Origin: Flavobacterium sp. CF136
GTDB taxonomy: Bacteria > Bacteroidota > Bacteroidia > Flavobacteriales > Flavobacteriaceae
Direction: 5' to 3'
Assembly (NCBI RefSeq): GCF_000282055.1
Contig: NZ_AKJZ01000107.1
Location: 1-64,000 of the forward strand
DNA: 64,000 nt
In this document: positions 52,629-61,048 of the stretch, piece by piece
Layout: each line of letters opens with the position of its first letter
How positions within the stretch are numbered: the first letter of the stretch is position 1
Position numbers and translations under genes: made by a program
Notes under the pieces: model-generated
Database searches by the model: none
Seen by the model: the letters and a program-made list of their open reading frames with translations, nothing else
What the model was told of the DNA's origin: nothing

Positions 52629-52664
52629 TATTTTTTAAATGTGTGTTAATTTATATAAGTTTAT

Positions 52665-52820
52665 TTAACACATAGATGCATAGTTATACTTTCCTTAAAA
52701 GTGTTTCACTTTAAATATTACCGCATAGCAAAATGTCTCTAAAAGTGAGATAGCTATGTGTATTTAAAATAAGTAAAACGCCTATTTTTGAACCTTAAAA
52801 AAGCTATGTTTTTATGTGTT
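52665..52820 (+). repeat. 'ACACATAG' inverted-repeat block between arsC and acr3
   Basis: TTAACACATAG (52665-52675) is complementary to CTATGTGT at 52754-52761, and CTATGTTTTTATGTGTTTAA follows at 52804-52823. A small hairpin AAAGTG-TTT-CACTTT lies at 52698-52712. Such ACACATAG...CTATGTGT blocks recur between flavobacterial genes. Non-coding; could affect arsC-acr3 transcript processing. Confidence 0.6.
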
Positions 52821-52844
52821 TAAAATAATTAGACCCAATTGGTT

Positions 52845-53474
52845 TTATTTTTTTATTTGAAAAAAAACATAAAACATTTCAGTTGCAATTTGCAAACTGC
52901 GTTCCTGATACTTCTCAGTTTGCTGTGGTGTATTATCAAAAGCTTTTGGGTCTTCAAAAGTAACTGGAATTCTTTTTTCTGCCCCGGCAATAAAAGGACA
53001 ACCATCATCAGCATTGGAGCAGGTCATAATAGCTGCAAAACCACTTTCAGGATTAAAATCATCGTCATACGTTTTAGAAAAACCTATAACCGGATACCCG
53101 TTTTCTGCAAATTTTATCGCATAAACCGGATTATTCTCTTCTGAAAGTTTTTGAATTTTAAATCCGGTATTTTTTAAAGTTTCGGCAACTTTAGGAAATA
53201 AAGCTGTAGCTTCTGTACCTCCGGAGTAGCAAAAAACATTTTTAATTTCGTAATAATGTGCTGCAGTTTGTGCCCAAATTTGCGATAAATGACTACGTCT
53301 TGAATTGTGTGTGCAAATAAAATTCAGCCGAATATCTTCTTGATTTTTAACTTTCAACTGAATAAAGTCAATAAGTGGTTGTAAAATATTTTTGCGTTCA
53401 AATGTAATTTCTTCAAAATTAAAAGATAATGTAACTTCTTTTATTTTAGTCAATAAGGTTTCTTTATTTAACAT
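52845..53474 (-). CDS. arsC: Arsenate reductase, low-molecular-weight phosphatase type
   Basis: A 209-residue protein. The phosphatase-like P-loop ICTHNSRRSHLSQIWAQTAA has C54 and R60 (C-x5-R). Later cysteines (FAAIMTCSNADDGCPF) fit the thiol relay of the thioredoxin-linked ArsC, and the fold ends with DPKAFDNTPQQTEKY. The ~45-residue N-terminal helical extension is absent from the usual 130-140-residue ArsC. It reduces arsenate to arsenite for Acr3. It lies 10 bases after the DUF6428 gene. A plain phosphatase role is less likely given the operon. Confidence 0.9.
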   Translation of the reverse strand: MLNKETLLTKIKEVTLSFNFEEITFERKNILQPLIDFIQLKVKNQEDIRLNFICTHNSRRSHLSQIWAQTAAHYYEIKNVFCYSGGTEATALFPKVAETLKNTGFKIQKLSEENNPVYAIKFAENGYPVIGFSKTYDDDFNPESGFAAIMTCSNADDGCPFIAGAEKRIPVTFEDPKAFDNTPQQTEKYQERSLQIATEMFYVFFQIKK

Positions 53475-53484
53475 ATTAATTTAA

Positions 53485-53958
53485 TTAACAGCAACTTCCA
53501 CCAGGAGTGCATGAATTAGTACTATTGGCATTAAGTTGGGTAAGATTTAGTTTTGTTTTTTTAGCAGGAACTCCACATTGCTCTTTTGCAAGGCAAGCTG
53601 TTTGTTTGTTCAGTAGTTGGAAATCTTTACCGTTGAAATCCAAATCATATTTGCCAATGGTAGTATCCTGATATTCAACTTCGATTTCAAAATCTTCTAT
53701 ACCTAAAACTTTTTCGGAAAGTGCTATAATATGAATTAGTTTTTGAGGTTTTAAGCGATGCTCAAAATCATTTGCATCCCAAAGTTGAAAATTTACAACG
53801 GTTTCTTTGCGGACAGTTCCGCCACAATCAATGAAGTTTTTGGTGATTAGGCCCACTTCGGTTACATGAAAATGTTCCGGTACGAAGTTTCCGTTTGGTA
53901 ATTGAAAATTTACTGTTTCTACGGTTTCCAGTATGGTTTTAATTTCTGAAAGTTTCAT
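53485..53958 (-). CDS. DUF6428 family arsenic-operon protein
   Basis: A 157-residue protein: FQLPNGNFVPEHFHVTEVGL, KNFIDCGGTVRKETVVNFQL and LWDANDFEHRLKPQKLIHII are the DUF6428 pattern. EHFHVTEVG has the look of a small metal-binding or cupin-like site. The C-terminus is cysteine-rich (TACLAKEQCGVPAKK and a final SCTPGGSCC), so it could bind arsenite or another thiophilic metalloid. It is embedded between arsR and arsC. DUF6428 is seen mainly in ars operons of Bacteroidota; its activity is unknown. Confidence 0.85.
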   Translation of the reverse strand: MKLSEIKTILETVETVNFQLPNGNFVPEHFHVTEVGLITKNFIDCGGTVRKETVVNFQLWDANDFEHRLKPQKLIHIIALSEKVLGIEDFEIEVEYQDTTIGKYDLDFNGKDFQLLNKQTACLAKEQCGVPAKKTKLNLTQLNANSTNSCTPGGSCC

Positions 53959-53978
53959 AATTTTTAATTTAATTGTTT

Positions 53979-53994
53979 ATTGCAATATTGCGAT
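53979..53994 (-). promoter_or_regulatory. Candidate ArsR operator O2 before the DUF6428 gene
   Basis: ATTGCAATATTGCGAT differs at one position from the 16-base site before arsR (54356-54371). It contains the perfect palindrome ATTGCAAT and lies 21 bases upstream of the DUF6428 start codon, inside the 56-base gap after arsR. Confidence 0.6.
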
Positions 53995-54014
53995 TTACCT
54001 GATTAAAAAAAAGC

Positions 54015-54341
54015 CTAGCAACATTTTTGATTTGTAGTAGTTAGAATAATTTTAGAAAAATAATCATTCAAAATAACAAAGACCTTTTCATCAATACAAT
54101 AACAAATTGCATTTCCTTCAACGTTTCCTTTAATAAGACCAGCGTTTTTTAACTCTTTCAAATGCTGCGAGATTGTAGGTTGGGCAAGAGGAAGTTCGTT
54201 TACAATATCGCCGCAAATACAAGTATTCACTTTAAGTAAATATTCGATAATGGCAATTCTGGCAGGATGTCCCAATGCTTTTGCAATTATTGCAATTTGA
54301 TTTTGTTTATCAGTAAAATGATCAGTTTTAGTTGCGCCCAT
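54015..54341 (-). CDS. arsR: ArsR family arsenite-responsive repressor
   Basis: A 108-residue winged-helix repressor. The frame can be extended to a TTG at 54362, but that codon lies inside the likely operator; the ATG at 54341 (MGATKTDHF) fits better. AIIAKALGHPARIAIIEYLL, the metal-site region NTCICGDIVNEL (CxC) at the start of the recognition domain and AQPTISQHLKELKNAGLIKG are the family core; a further CYC and the C-terminal KCC give extra thiols. Arsenite binding to the cysteines should release DNA. First gene of the ars operon. Confidence 0.92.
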   Translation of the reverse strand: MGATKTDHFTDKQNQIAIIAKALGHPARIAIIEYLLKVNTCICGDIVNELPLAQPTISQHLKELKNAGLIKGNVEGNAICYCIDEKVFVILNDYFSKIILTTTNQKCC

Positions 54342-54355
54342 TTCTAAATTTTTAT

Positions 54356-54371
54356 ATTGCAATATTACGAT
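54356..54371 (-). promoter_or_regulatory. Candidate ArsR operator O1 before arsR
   Basis: ATTGCAATATTACGAT, 15 bases upstream of the arsR ATG, nearly identical to the site at 53979-53994. The surrounding ATATTGCAATAT is a perfect 12-bp palindrome, of the kind bound by ArsR dimers. Confidence 0.65.
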
Positions 54372-54438
54372 ATTGTTTGTTATGAAAAAAGAAAATAATT
54401 AAATATTTTCTTTAATCTTAAAAATATAGCTAATTAAT

Positions 54439-55086
54439 TTATTCTTTTTTGAGCTGTAAATAATAACTGCAACAATAAGTCAAAGGACATTCTTCACATT
54501 TGGGCTTTGGACGGCAGGTTTCTCTTCCAAGAAATGAAATGGCCATACCAATTTCTGACCAGATATTTTTTGGAAGGGCTTCAATCAATTGTTTTTCGAC
54601 CTTGTTGCCGTCTTTGCTTTCTTGTACGATTCCTATTCTGGGAGCAACACGAATTACGTGTAAATCAGTGATAATTCCTTCAGCAGGCTGATGTGTTTCC
54701 CTTAGAATTACATTAGCAGATTTTCTGCCTAAACCTTTCAAAGCCGTTAATCCATTCATAGTTAATGGGATGTCTTTGTCATTTTGGACAGTTTTGGCAA
54801 TTTCTAACAACCACCCGGTTTTTGTTGCATGATTTCGAACCTTGCTTACATAAGGTATGAAGGTTTCAGAATCTGTTTTTGCTAAACTTTTTAAAGTTGG
54901 GAATTTAGCAAACAGAGCGGGGGAAATAGTATTTATATTGGCATCAGAATCCTGAGCAGACAATACAACCATTACGAGTAATTGATAGGTGTTTTGATAT
55001 TCCAAAGGATGTTTCTTCCCTTTGTATTTCTTCAGAATGGGTTTTAAATCATTTTCCCAATTCGATGTTTGTCCGAATAAGTCCAT
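54439..55086 (-). CDS. nth: Endonuclease III
   Basis: A 215-residue base-excision repair glycosylase/AP lyase for oxidised pyrimidines. LLVMVVLSAQDSDANINTIS, the helix-hairpin-helix TALKGLGRKSANVILRE with the catalytic lysine, and ITDLHVIRVAPRIGI with the catalytic aspartate are intact. The 4Fe-4S cluster loop is GRETCRPKPKCEECPLTYCC: the first spacing is C-x5-C, where E. coli has C-x6-C, so one residue is missing. It follows arsR at about 100 bases, on the same strand but with its own spacing. Confidence 0.95.
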   Translation of the reverse strand: MDLFGQTSNWENDLKPILKKYKGKKHPLEYQNTYQLLVMVVLSAQDSDANINTISPALFAKFPTLKSLAKTDSETFIPYVSKVRNHATKTGWLLEIAKTVQNDKDIPLTMNGLTALKGLGRKSANVILRETHQPAEGIITDLHVIRVAPRIGIVQESKDGNKVEKQLIEALPKNIWSEIGMAISFLGRETCRPKPKCEECPLTYCCSYYLQLKKE

Positions 55087-55101
55087 TTGATTTTCATTAA
55101 A

Positions 55102-55971
55102 TTAATTGTTTCCCTGAATGAATTTTATAATTTTTTTAATCACACTATGATTTCCTAAAATTTTTCGATGTCCCAATCCTTCCGTTAGAAATAAAGAACC
55201 GTTTTTAAGATGCTTATGAATATGAATTCCGGCTTTTACAGGAACTTCGGGATCGTTTTTATCATGAATTACCAAAGTAGGAATCTCAAGCTCTTTTGCT
55301 GCTTTATAAGCTGAAAAGTCATCCATCTTAACTTGATATTTATTTTCAAAATAATCACGTAAACGAATACTAATTTCGGGTTTTAAACCCAATTTAAAAA
55401 CAAATTCATCTAAAATATCTTCTACCACATCACCACTACCTATAATAACAGCTTTTTTTACATTTAATCCTTTCTTGACAGCATTCAAAACAGACATTCC
55501 GCCCAGTGAATGTCCAATGGCGATTTCAAAAGGACCATATTGTTTTTCAATTTCTAAAATGCAAAGAATAAAATCTGACATAATAGCTGTTTTTCCTTCA
55601 GATTTTCCATGAGCCGGTGCATCAAAACTAATGACAGAAAACCCATTTTCAAGTAATTCATCAGCAATTTTAAACAATTGTGTACCACGTCCGGACCATC
55701 CGTGTACGACTAAAATTCTTTTATCACTTTTGCCATATTCATAAACCATAATATTCTTATTAATTGATGGAATATGAATTCTATTTTGGATACTCCCGGA
55801 ATCCATATGCATTTCTCTTTTTGGAATCTTGTGTTTTATAGGTGTTGTAAAAAGTTTTGCAGCATAAGCAGTAACTAATTTAGAGGAAATAAGAGCACAT
55901 AATTTACTGGTGACCCTTATAAATTGTGGAATTTCTAAAGATTGAGTTGGATTAGGAATCTTTTTTGGCAT
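55102..55971 (-). CDS. Alpha/beta fold hydrolase
   Basis: A 289-residue cytoplasmic hydrolase. ILVVHGWSGRGTQLFKIADE, the nucleophile elbow AIGHSLGGMSVLNAV, the acid region LVIHDKNDPEVP and the histidine in EGLGHRKIL form a complete Ser-Asp-His triad. The N-terminal ~85 residues have a predicted helix and a basic segment but no signal peptide. Substrate unknown. It lies 15 bases upstream of nth on the same strand, so the two may share a transcript, with no obvious functional link. Confidence 0.9.
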   Translation of the reverse strand: MPKKIPNPTQSLEIPQFIRVTSKLCALISSKLVTAYAAKLFTTPIKHKIPKREMHMDSGSIQNRIHIPSINKNIMVYEYGKSDKRILVVHGWSGRGTQLFKIADELLENGFSVISFDAPAHGKSEGKTAIMSDFILCILEIEKQYGPFEIAIGHSLGGMSVLNAVKKGLNVKKAVIIGSGDVVEDILDEFVFKLGLKPEISIRLRDYFENKYQVKMDDFSAYKAAKELEIPTLVIHDKNDPEVPVKAGIHIHKHLKNGSLFLTEGLGHRKILGNHSVIKKIIKFIQGNN

Positions 55972-56103
55972 ATTGATAATTTTTTTTTATAGTCTCGATT
56001 TTGTTTATTTTTTCCTAAATTTAAAAAACATAAAAGTACCACAATTAATAAAAGCTTACAGAATAATTTAACTTACAATTTACTCTAAATATTAATTTCT
56101 AAA

Positions 56104-57531
56104 ATGGAAATATTTCATATCAGTGCAGAATGTTACCCCATGGCTAAAGTAGGAGGTTTGGCCGATGTTGTTGGGGCATTACCTAAATATCAAAAAAACG
56201 CAGGTCATCAGGTTAGGGTTGTGGTTCCGTGCTATGATACAAAGTTTAAAAATGAAAATGATTTTGAGTGTGTACATTGGGGAAACGTAAAGCTGGGAAA
56301 TTTTGATTTTCCGTTTAGTGTCCTAAAAGAAAATACAGATAAATTAGGCTATGAATTATACCTGATAGAAATTAAAGAATTATTTGACCGGCCAAATATA
56401 TATGGTTATGAAGATGATATCGAACGTTTTTTGTCTTTTCAAATAGCAGCTTTAGATTGGATTTTAGCACGAAAAACAATTCCGGATGTTATTAATTGTC
56501 ATGATCATCATACCGGATTAATTCCGTTCATGCTTAAATACAGTTATAAATATGAAGTTTTGAGTAAAGTCAGAACGGTTATAACCATTCATAATGGATT
56601 GTATCAGGGCTGGTTCGGATTTGATAAACTACACTATATCCCTGAGTTTGATTTAAAACATGTTGGTTTTTTAGAATGGAATAATAGCCTGAATTCCCTT
56701 GCGGTCGGAATTAAGTGTGCTCATGCGGTTACGACGGTTTCACCAAGTTATCTGGACGAGATTAATATTTCGGCGAATGGGCTGGAATCATTATTTAATA
56801 TGGTTCGTAACAAATCAACAGGTATTTTGAACGGAATAGATATTGAAGTTTGGAATCCTTTAAAAGATAAAATGCTGGAAGAAAATTTTTCTATAGCGGA
56901 TTTTGAAACAGGCAAGCAAAAAAATAAAGAAAAATTGTGTGAGCAATTTGATTTAGACCCAACAAAACCCCTGTTTAGTTTTATTGGCCGTTTATTCGAA
57001 GAAAAAGGAGGTGATTTATTACCTCAGGCTTCGGCATTGGCATTGTCTGAAAATTTCGAAAATATCAACATCTTGATTTTAGGATCAGGAAATCAGGATA
57101 TTGAAACACAATTATTGCAATTAAGAGGTGATTATAAAGGTAATTACAATGTTTTTGTTGGATATAATGAAGAGCTGGCACACTTGATTTATGCTGGTGC
57201 TGATTTTATTTTAATGCCATCAAGGGTTGAACCCTGTGGATTAAATCAGATGTATGCCTTGCGTTACGGAACAATTCCTATCGTGAGAAGAACGGGTGGT
57301 TTGCGTGATACCGTAATTGATTTTGGCGATAACGGAAACGGAATTTGTCACGATCAGGCTTCGGTTGGAGATGTTTGTTATTCTATTAATCGTGCGGTAA
57401 AGTTGTATAGTGATAATGAAAAATTTAATAAAATAAGAAAAACAGGAATGTCAATTGACCATTCCTGGGAAAGAGTTTGTCAGGAATATATCGAAACATA
57501 CAACCAAATAATTCAAAAAAATGAAAGTTAA
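56104..57531 (+). CDS. glgA: Glycogen synthase (ADP-glucose)
   Basis: A 475-residue GT5 enzyme that extends glycogen with ADP-glucose. AKVGGLADVVGALPKY (from A14, with K15 in the substrate loop), DVINCHDHHTGLIPFMLKY and the C-terminal FILMPSRVEPCGLNQMYALR, the acceptor/nucleotide site, are intact. A second half with GRLFEEKGGDLLPQA completes the GT-B fold. It heads the glycogen operon and overlaps glgC by 11 bases. Confidence 0.95.
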   Translation: MEIFHISAECYPMAKVGGLADVVGALPKYQKNAGHQVRVVVPCYDTKFKNENDFECVHWGNVKLGNFDFPFSVLKENTDKLGYELYLIEIKELFDRPNIYGYEDDIERFLSFQIAALDWILARKTIPDVINCHDHHTGLIPFMLKYSYKYEVLSKVRTVITIHNGLYQGWFGFDKLHYIPEFDLKHVGFLEWNNSLNSLAVGIKCAHAVTTVSPSYLDEINISANGLESLFNMVRNKSTGILNGIDIEVWNPLKDKMLEENFSIADFETGKQKNKEKLCEQFDLDPTKPLFSFIGRLFEEKGGDLLPQASALALSENFENINILILGSGNQDIETQLLQLRGDYKGNYNVFVGYNEELAHLIYAGADFILMPSRVEPCGLNQMYALRYGTIPIVRRTGGLRDTVIDFGDNGNGICHDQASVGDVCYSINRAVKLYSDNEKFNKIRKTGMSIDHSWERVCQEYIETYNQIIQKNES

Positions 57532-58801
57532 CAAAAAAGGAGTAGTTGCCATTATTTTAGGAGGTGGTCAGGGATCACGTTTATATCCATTAACAGAAAC
57601 AAGATCAAAACCAGCTGTTCCGATTGGCGGAAAATACAGATTGGTAGATATTCCTATATCTAATTGTATCAATTCGGATATTTTTAAAATATTTGTGCTT
57701 ACCCAGTTTAACTCGGCTTCGTTAAATGCACACATTAAAAACACATTTAATTTCAGTATTTTTAGCCAGTCATTTGTCGATATCTTAGCAGCCGAACAAA
57801 CTCCTGATAATCCAACATGGTTTCAGGGAACTGCGGATGCTGTTCGCCAATGTATGTCACATTTCTTAAAGCATGATTTTGAATATGCCTTAATTTTATC
57901 CGGTGATCAATTGTATCAAATGGATTTTAACGAAATGCTGGAAGCTCATATTGCGGCAGATGCAGCCATTTCTATAGCTACTTTACCTGTAAATGCAAAA
58001 GATGCCCCGGAATTTGGAATTCTTAAAACCAATCATGAAAACTGCATTGAAGCTTTTATAGAAAAACCGGATGCGTCGCTTTTACCTGAATGGGAATCTG
58101 AAGTAAGTGAACAAATGCAGGCCAAAGGAAAAAAATATCTGGCCTCAATGGGAATTTATATTTTCAATCGTCAATTATTGATAGATTTAATGGCTAATCC
58201 GGATACTAAGGATTTTGGAAAAGAAATTATTCCGCAAGCCGTTGGAAAACATAAAATTTTAAGTTACCAATATGAAGGATATTGGACAGATATTGGAAAC
58301 ATAGATTCCTTTTTCGAGGCAAATATTGGCTTGACAGCAGATATACCGGAATTTAATTTGTTTGATAATGAGAATAAGATTTTTACACGTCCGAGATTAT
58401 TGCCTCCTTCAAAATTCAGAAACTCAAATATCAACCAATCTCTGATTTCTGAAGGCTGTATCATTAATGCCCAGGAAATTAAAAGTTCTGTAATTGGTAT
58501 CCGATCGAGAATTGGTGAAGGAACAGTTATTCAGCATTCTTATGTCATGGGGAATGATTTTTATCAGGATCTGGATGAAATGAATCAGGATACCGCCAAC
58601 AATAAAATACATGTTGGAATAGGAAATAATTGTTTTATAAAAAATGCTTTGGTTGATAAAAATGTACGAATAGGAAACAATGTTCATGTTAACGGAGGCA
58701 AACATTTGGAGAATTTTACCAATGATTTGTACACTATAAAAGACGGTATTGTTGTGATTAAAAAAGGAGCTGTGCTTCCGGATAATTTCAGAATAGATTA
58801 A
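57521..58801 (+). CDS. glgC: Glucose-1-phosphate adenylyltransferase
   Basis: A 426-residue enzyme that makes ADP-glucose from ATP and glucose 1-phosphate. AIILGGGQGSRLYPLTETRS (residues 11-30), PISNCINSDIFKIFVLTQFN, the GDQLYQMDF metal site, GYWTDIGNIDSFFEANI and left-handed beta-helix repeats at the C-terminus (VIGIRSRIGEGTVIQHSYVM) are all present. Likely allosteric, rate-limiting step. Its start lies inside the glgA end, so the two are translationally coupled. Confidence 0.96.
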   Translation: MKVNKKGVVAIILGGGQGSRLYPLTETRSKPAVPIGGKYRLVDIPISNCINSDIFKIFVLTQFNSASLNAHIKNTFNFSIFSQSFVDILAAEQTPDNPTWFQGTADAVRQCMSHFLKHDFEYALILSGDQLYQMDFNEMLEAHIAADAAISIATLPVNAKDAPEFGILKTNHENCIEAFIEKPDASLLPEWESEVSEQMQAKGKKYLASMGIYIFNRQLLIDLMANPDTKDFGKEIIPQAVGKHKILSYQYEGYWTDIGNIDSFFEANIGLTADIPEFNLFDNENKIFTRPRLLPPSKFRNSNINQSLISEGCIINAQEIKSSVIGIRSRIGEGTVIQHSYVMGNDFYQDLDEMNQDTANNKIHVGIGNNCFIKNALVDKNVRIGNNVHVNGGKHLENFTNDLYTIKDGIVVIKKGAVLPDNFRID

Positions 58802-58812
58802 TGTTTTAGGCC

Positions 58813-58932
58813 CTAGTAATTAGTTTTTAGTGATTAGTAAAGAGTGTTACTTTGTACTAAATACTAACTACTAATAACTACGTATCAAAATCAAAAAAAC
58901 TAATTACTAAGTACTAGGTACTAATTACTAAG
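58813..58932 (+). repeat. Intergenic repeat 'CTAGTAATTAG' between glgC and glgB
   Basis: CTAGTAATTAG...TTAGTGATTAGTA (58813-58839) is an imperfect complement of the block 58899-58932 (ACTAATTACTAAGTACTAGG, then TACTAATTACTAAG). The middle also repeats TACTAACTACTAATAACTA. This makes a long, imperfect hairpin that may lower transcription or translation of glgB relative to glgC. Such runs recur between genes in Bacteroidota. Confidence 0.6.
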
Positions 58933-58942
58933 AACTCAATAT

Positions 58943-60850
58943 ATGTCCAACGTTATTACGCATTCTCTATTTACTGATTTTGATATCGATTTATTCAAAG
59001 CAGGGAAACACTTTAAATTATACGAAAAGCTAGGTGCTCATTTGGTAGAAGTTAATGGAGTGAAAGGCGTTTATTTTGCCGTTTGGGCCCCCACAGCCCA
59101 ATCTGTTTCGGTTGTTGGAGATTTTAATTACTGGACACAGGGAGAGCATTTGCTTCAGGTACGCTGGGATTCTTCCGGAATTTGGGAAGGATTTATTCCA
59201 AATTTAATCAAAGGAGCAATTTATAAATATAAAATTCAGTCCAATATCAACGGAATTGTAACTGAAAAGGCCGATCCCTTTTCTTTATATTGTGAAAAAC
59301 CGCCTCATACAGCTTCTGTAGTCTGGGATTTGGATTATAATTGGAAAGACGATAAATGGATGCAATCACGTCAGGAAAACAATGCTTTGGATAAACCTTA
59401 TTCGGTTTACGAAGTACATTTAGGTTCCTGGAAACGTGGCGATCACAATCGGTTTTTAACTTATTTGGAACTTGCGGATGATTTGGTGGCTTATGTTAAG
59501 GAAACAGGATTCACACACGTAGAGTTTATGCCCATTATGGAGTATCCTTACGATCCGTCATGGGGATATCAGCTGGTTGGATATTTTGCGCCTACTTCAC
59601 GTTTTGGAAAACCGCAGGATTTTATGGTGCTGGTAGATAAATTGCATCAGGCAGGTATTGGTGTGATTTTAGACTGGGTTCCATCACATTTTCCTGACGA
59701 TGCACATGGTTTAGGATTTTTTGACGGGTCACATTTATACGAACATCCTGATCGCAGAAAAGGATATCACCCGGATTGGAAAAGCCTTGTTTTTAATTAC
59801 GCCCGTAATGAAGTCCGCGCTTTTTTAATTAGTAATGCCGTTTTTTGGCTGCAGCATTATCATGTTGATGGTTTACGGGTTGATGCAGTAGCTTCTATGC
59901 TGTATTTGGATTATTCTAGAAATGAAGGCGAATGGGAACCTAATATTTATGGTGGAAGAGAAAATTTGGACACCATTAGTTTTCTTAAAGAATTCAATGA
60001 AGTTATTTATGCTAATTTTGATGGTGTTCAGACAATTGCAGAAGAGAGTACCTCTTTTCCTATGGTCTCCAGTCCAACCTTTGCCGGTGGTTTAGGTTTT
60101 GGAATGAAATGGATGATGGGATGGATGCACGATACTTTAAAATATTTTCAGAAAGAAACTGTTTATAGAAAATACCATCAAAATGATTTGACTTTTTCAA
60201 TGACTTATGCTTTTACCGAAAATTTCATGCTGCCTTTTTCGCATGATGAAGTGGTGTACGGAAAACAATCAGTTTTGAATAAAATGCCTGGTGATGAATG
60301 GCAGAAATTTGCAAACTTAAGGTTGCTTTATGGCTATATGTTTACCCATCCGGGAACCAAATTATTATTTATGGGTTCTGAATTTGGTCAAAGTTCCGAA
60401 TGGAATTTCGAGAATAGCCTGGATTGGCATTTATTGCAATACGACTATCATGCAGGGATTAAAAAAGTGATTACTGATTTGAATCAATTATATAAATCAC
60501 ATCCGGCTTTGTATGAAAAACAATTTAGTGGAGAAGGTTTCGAATGGATTAATTATTCAGATCATCAGAATGCTGTTTTATCTTATATCAGAAAAGGAAT
60601 TAAACCGCAGGAGAATTTAATAATTGTCTGTAATTTTACTCCCATTATTCGTGAAAATTACAGAATTGGAATTCCTCAAAAAGGAATATTAAAAGAAATT
60701 TTTAATAGTGATTCTCAGCTTTATGGCGGAAGCGGAGTTGGTAATTCAGGGGTATTAAAAATTGAACCTTCACCGTATGATGGCAGCCATTTTTCCATCG
60801 AATTGATTCTGCCTCCTTTAAGTGTTACGGTTTATTCATTTGTGCAGTAA
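58943..60850 (+). CDS. glgB: 1,4-alpha-glucan branching enzyme
   Basis: A 635-residue GH13 enzyme that makes the alpha-1,6 branches of glycogen. Short N-terminal CBM48 (FAVWAPTAQSVSVVGDFNYW), SVYEVHLGSWKRGD, GYQLVGYFAPTSRFG, the nucleophile in DGLRVDAVASMLYLDYSR (about residue 314), the acid/base in QTIAEESTSFP (about 367) and FSHDEVVYGK are intact. The start lacks the extra N1 domain of E. coli GlgB. Third gene of the glycogen operon. Confidence 0.96.
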   Translation: MSNVITHSLFTDFDIDLFKAGKHFKLYEKLGAHLVEVNGVKGVYFAVWAPTAQSVSVVGDFNYWTQGEHLLQVRWDSSGIWEGFIPNLIKGAIYKYKIQSNINGIVTEKADPFSLYCEKPPHTASVVWDLDYNWKDDKWMQSRQENNALDKPYSVYEVHLGSWKRGDHNRFLTYLELADDLVAYVKETGFTHVEFMPIMEYPYDPSWGYQLVGYFAPTSRFGKPQDFMVLVDKLHQAGIGVILDWVPSHFPDDAHGLGFFDGSHLYEHPDRRKGYHPDWKSLVFNYARNEVRAFLISNAVFWLQHYHVDGLRVDAVASMLYLDYSRNEGEWEPNIYGGRENLDTISFLKEFNEVIYANFDGVQTIAEESTSFPMVSSPTFAGGLGFGMKWMMGWMHDTLKYFQKETVYRKYHQNDLTFSMTYAFTENFMLPFSHDEVVYGKQSVLNKMPGDEWQKFANLRLLYGYMFTHPGTKLLFMGSEFGQSSEWNFENSLDWHLLQYDYHAGIKKVITDLNQLYKSHPALYEKQFSGEGFEWINYSDHQNAVLSYIRKGIKPQENLIIVCNFTPIIRENYRIGIPQKGILKEIFNSDSQLYGGSGVGNSGVLKIEPSPYDGSHFSIELILPPLSVTVYSFVQ

Positions 60851-61000
60851 AAATTATTTTTTCAGGCGCTGTGATTTTATGATTTTTTCAGATATAAATT
60901 ACCGAATTGTTTATTTTTTGACATGTAATTTATCACTCAGTCAAAAAAAACGTTTTCGTGAATAAACCTAATATTCATACAGGCTTACTTAGTTTTTTTG

Positions 61001-61008
61001 TATGTTTG
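61001..61008 (+). promoter_or_regulatory. Candidate -7 box of the GH31 gene
   Basis: TATGTTTG fits TAnnTTTG and lies 41 bases before the ATG at 61049. A start site just past this box would exclude the upstream ATG at 60998, so the box helps choose the start. No clear -33 element. Confidence 0.4.
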
Positions 61009-61048
61009 GAACAGAAGAAGAGTTGGTTTAATTAATTCGTTAGCAAAT

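Noticed and set aside
54342-54362. Longer arsR start at a TTG codon
   Set aside because: The TTG is part of the palindromic operator; the ATG at 54341 gives a normal ArsR length.
60998-61048. Upstream start of the GH31 gene
   Set aside because: A -7 box at 61001-61008 would place transcription start after this ATG, and the added 17 residues do not look like a conserved N-terminus or signal peptide.
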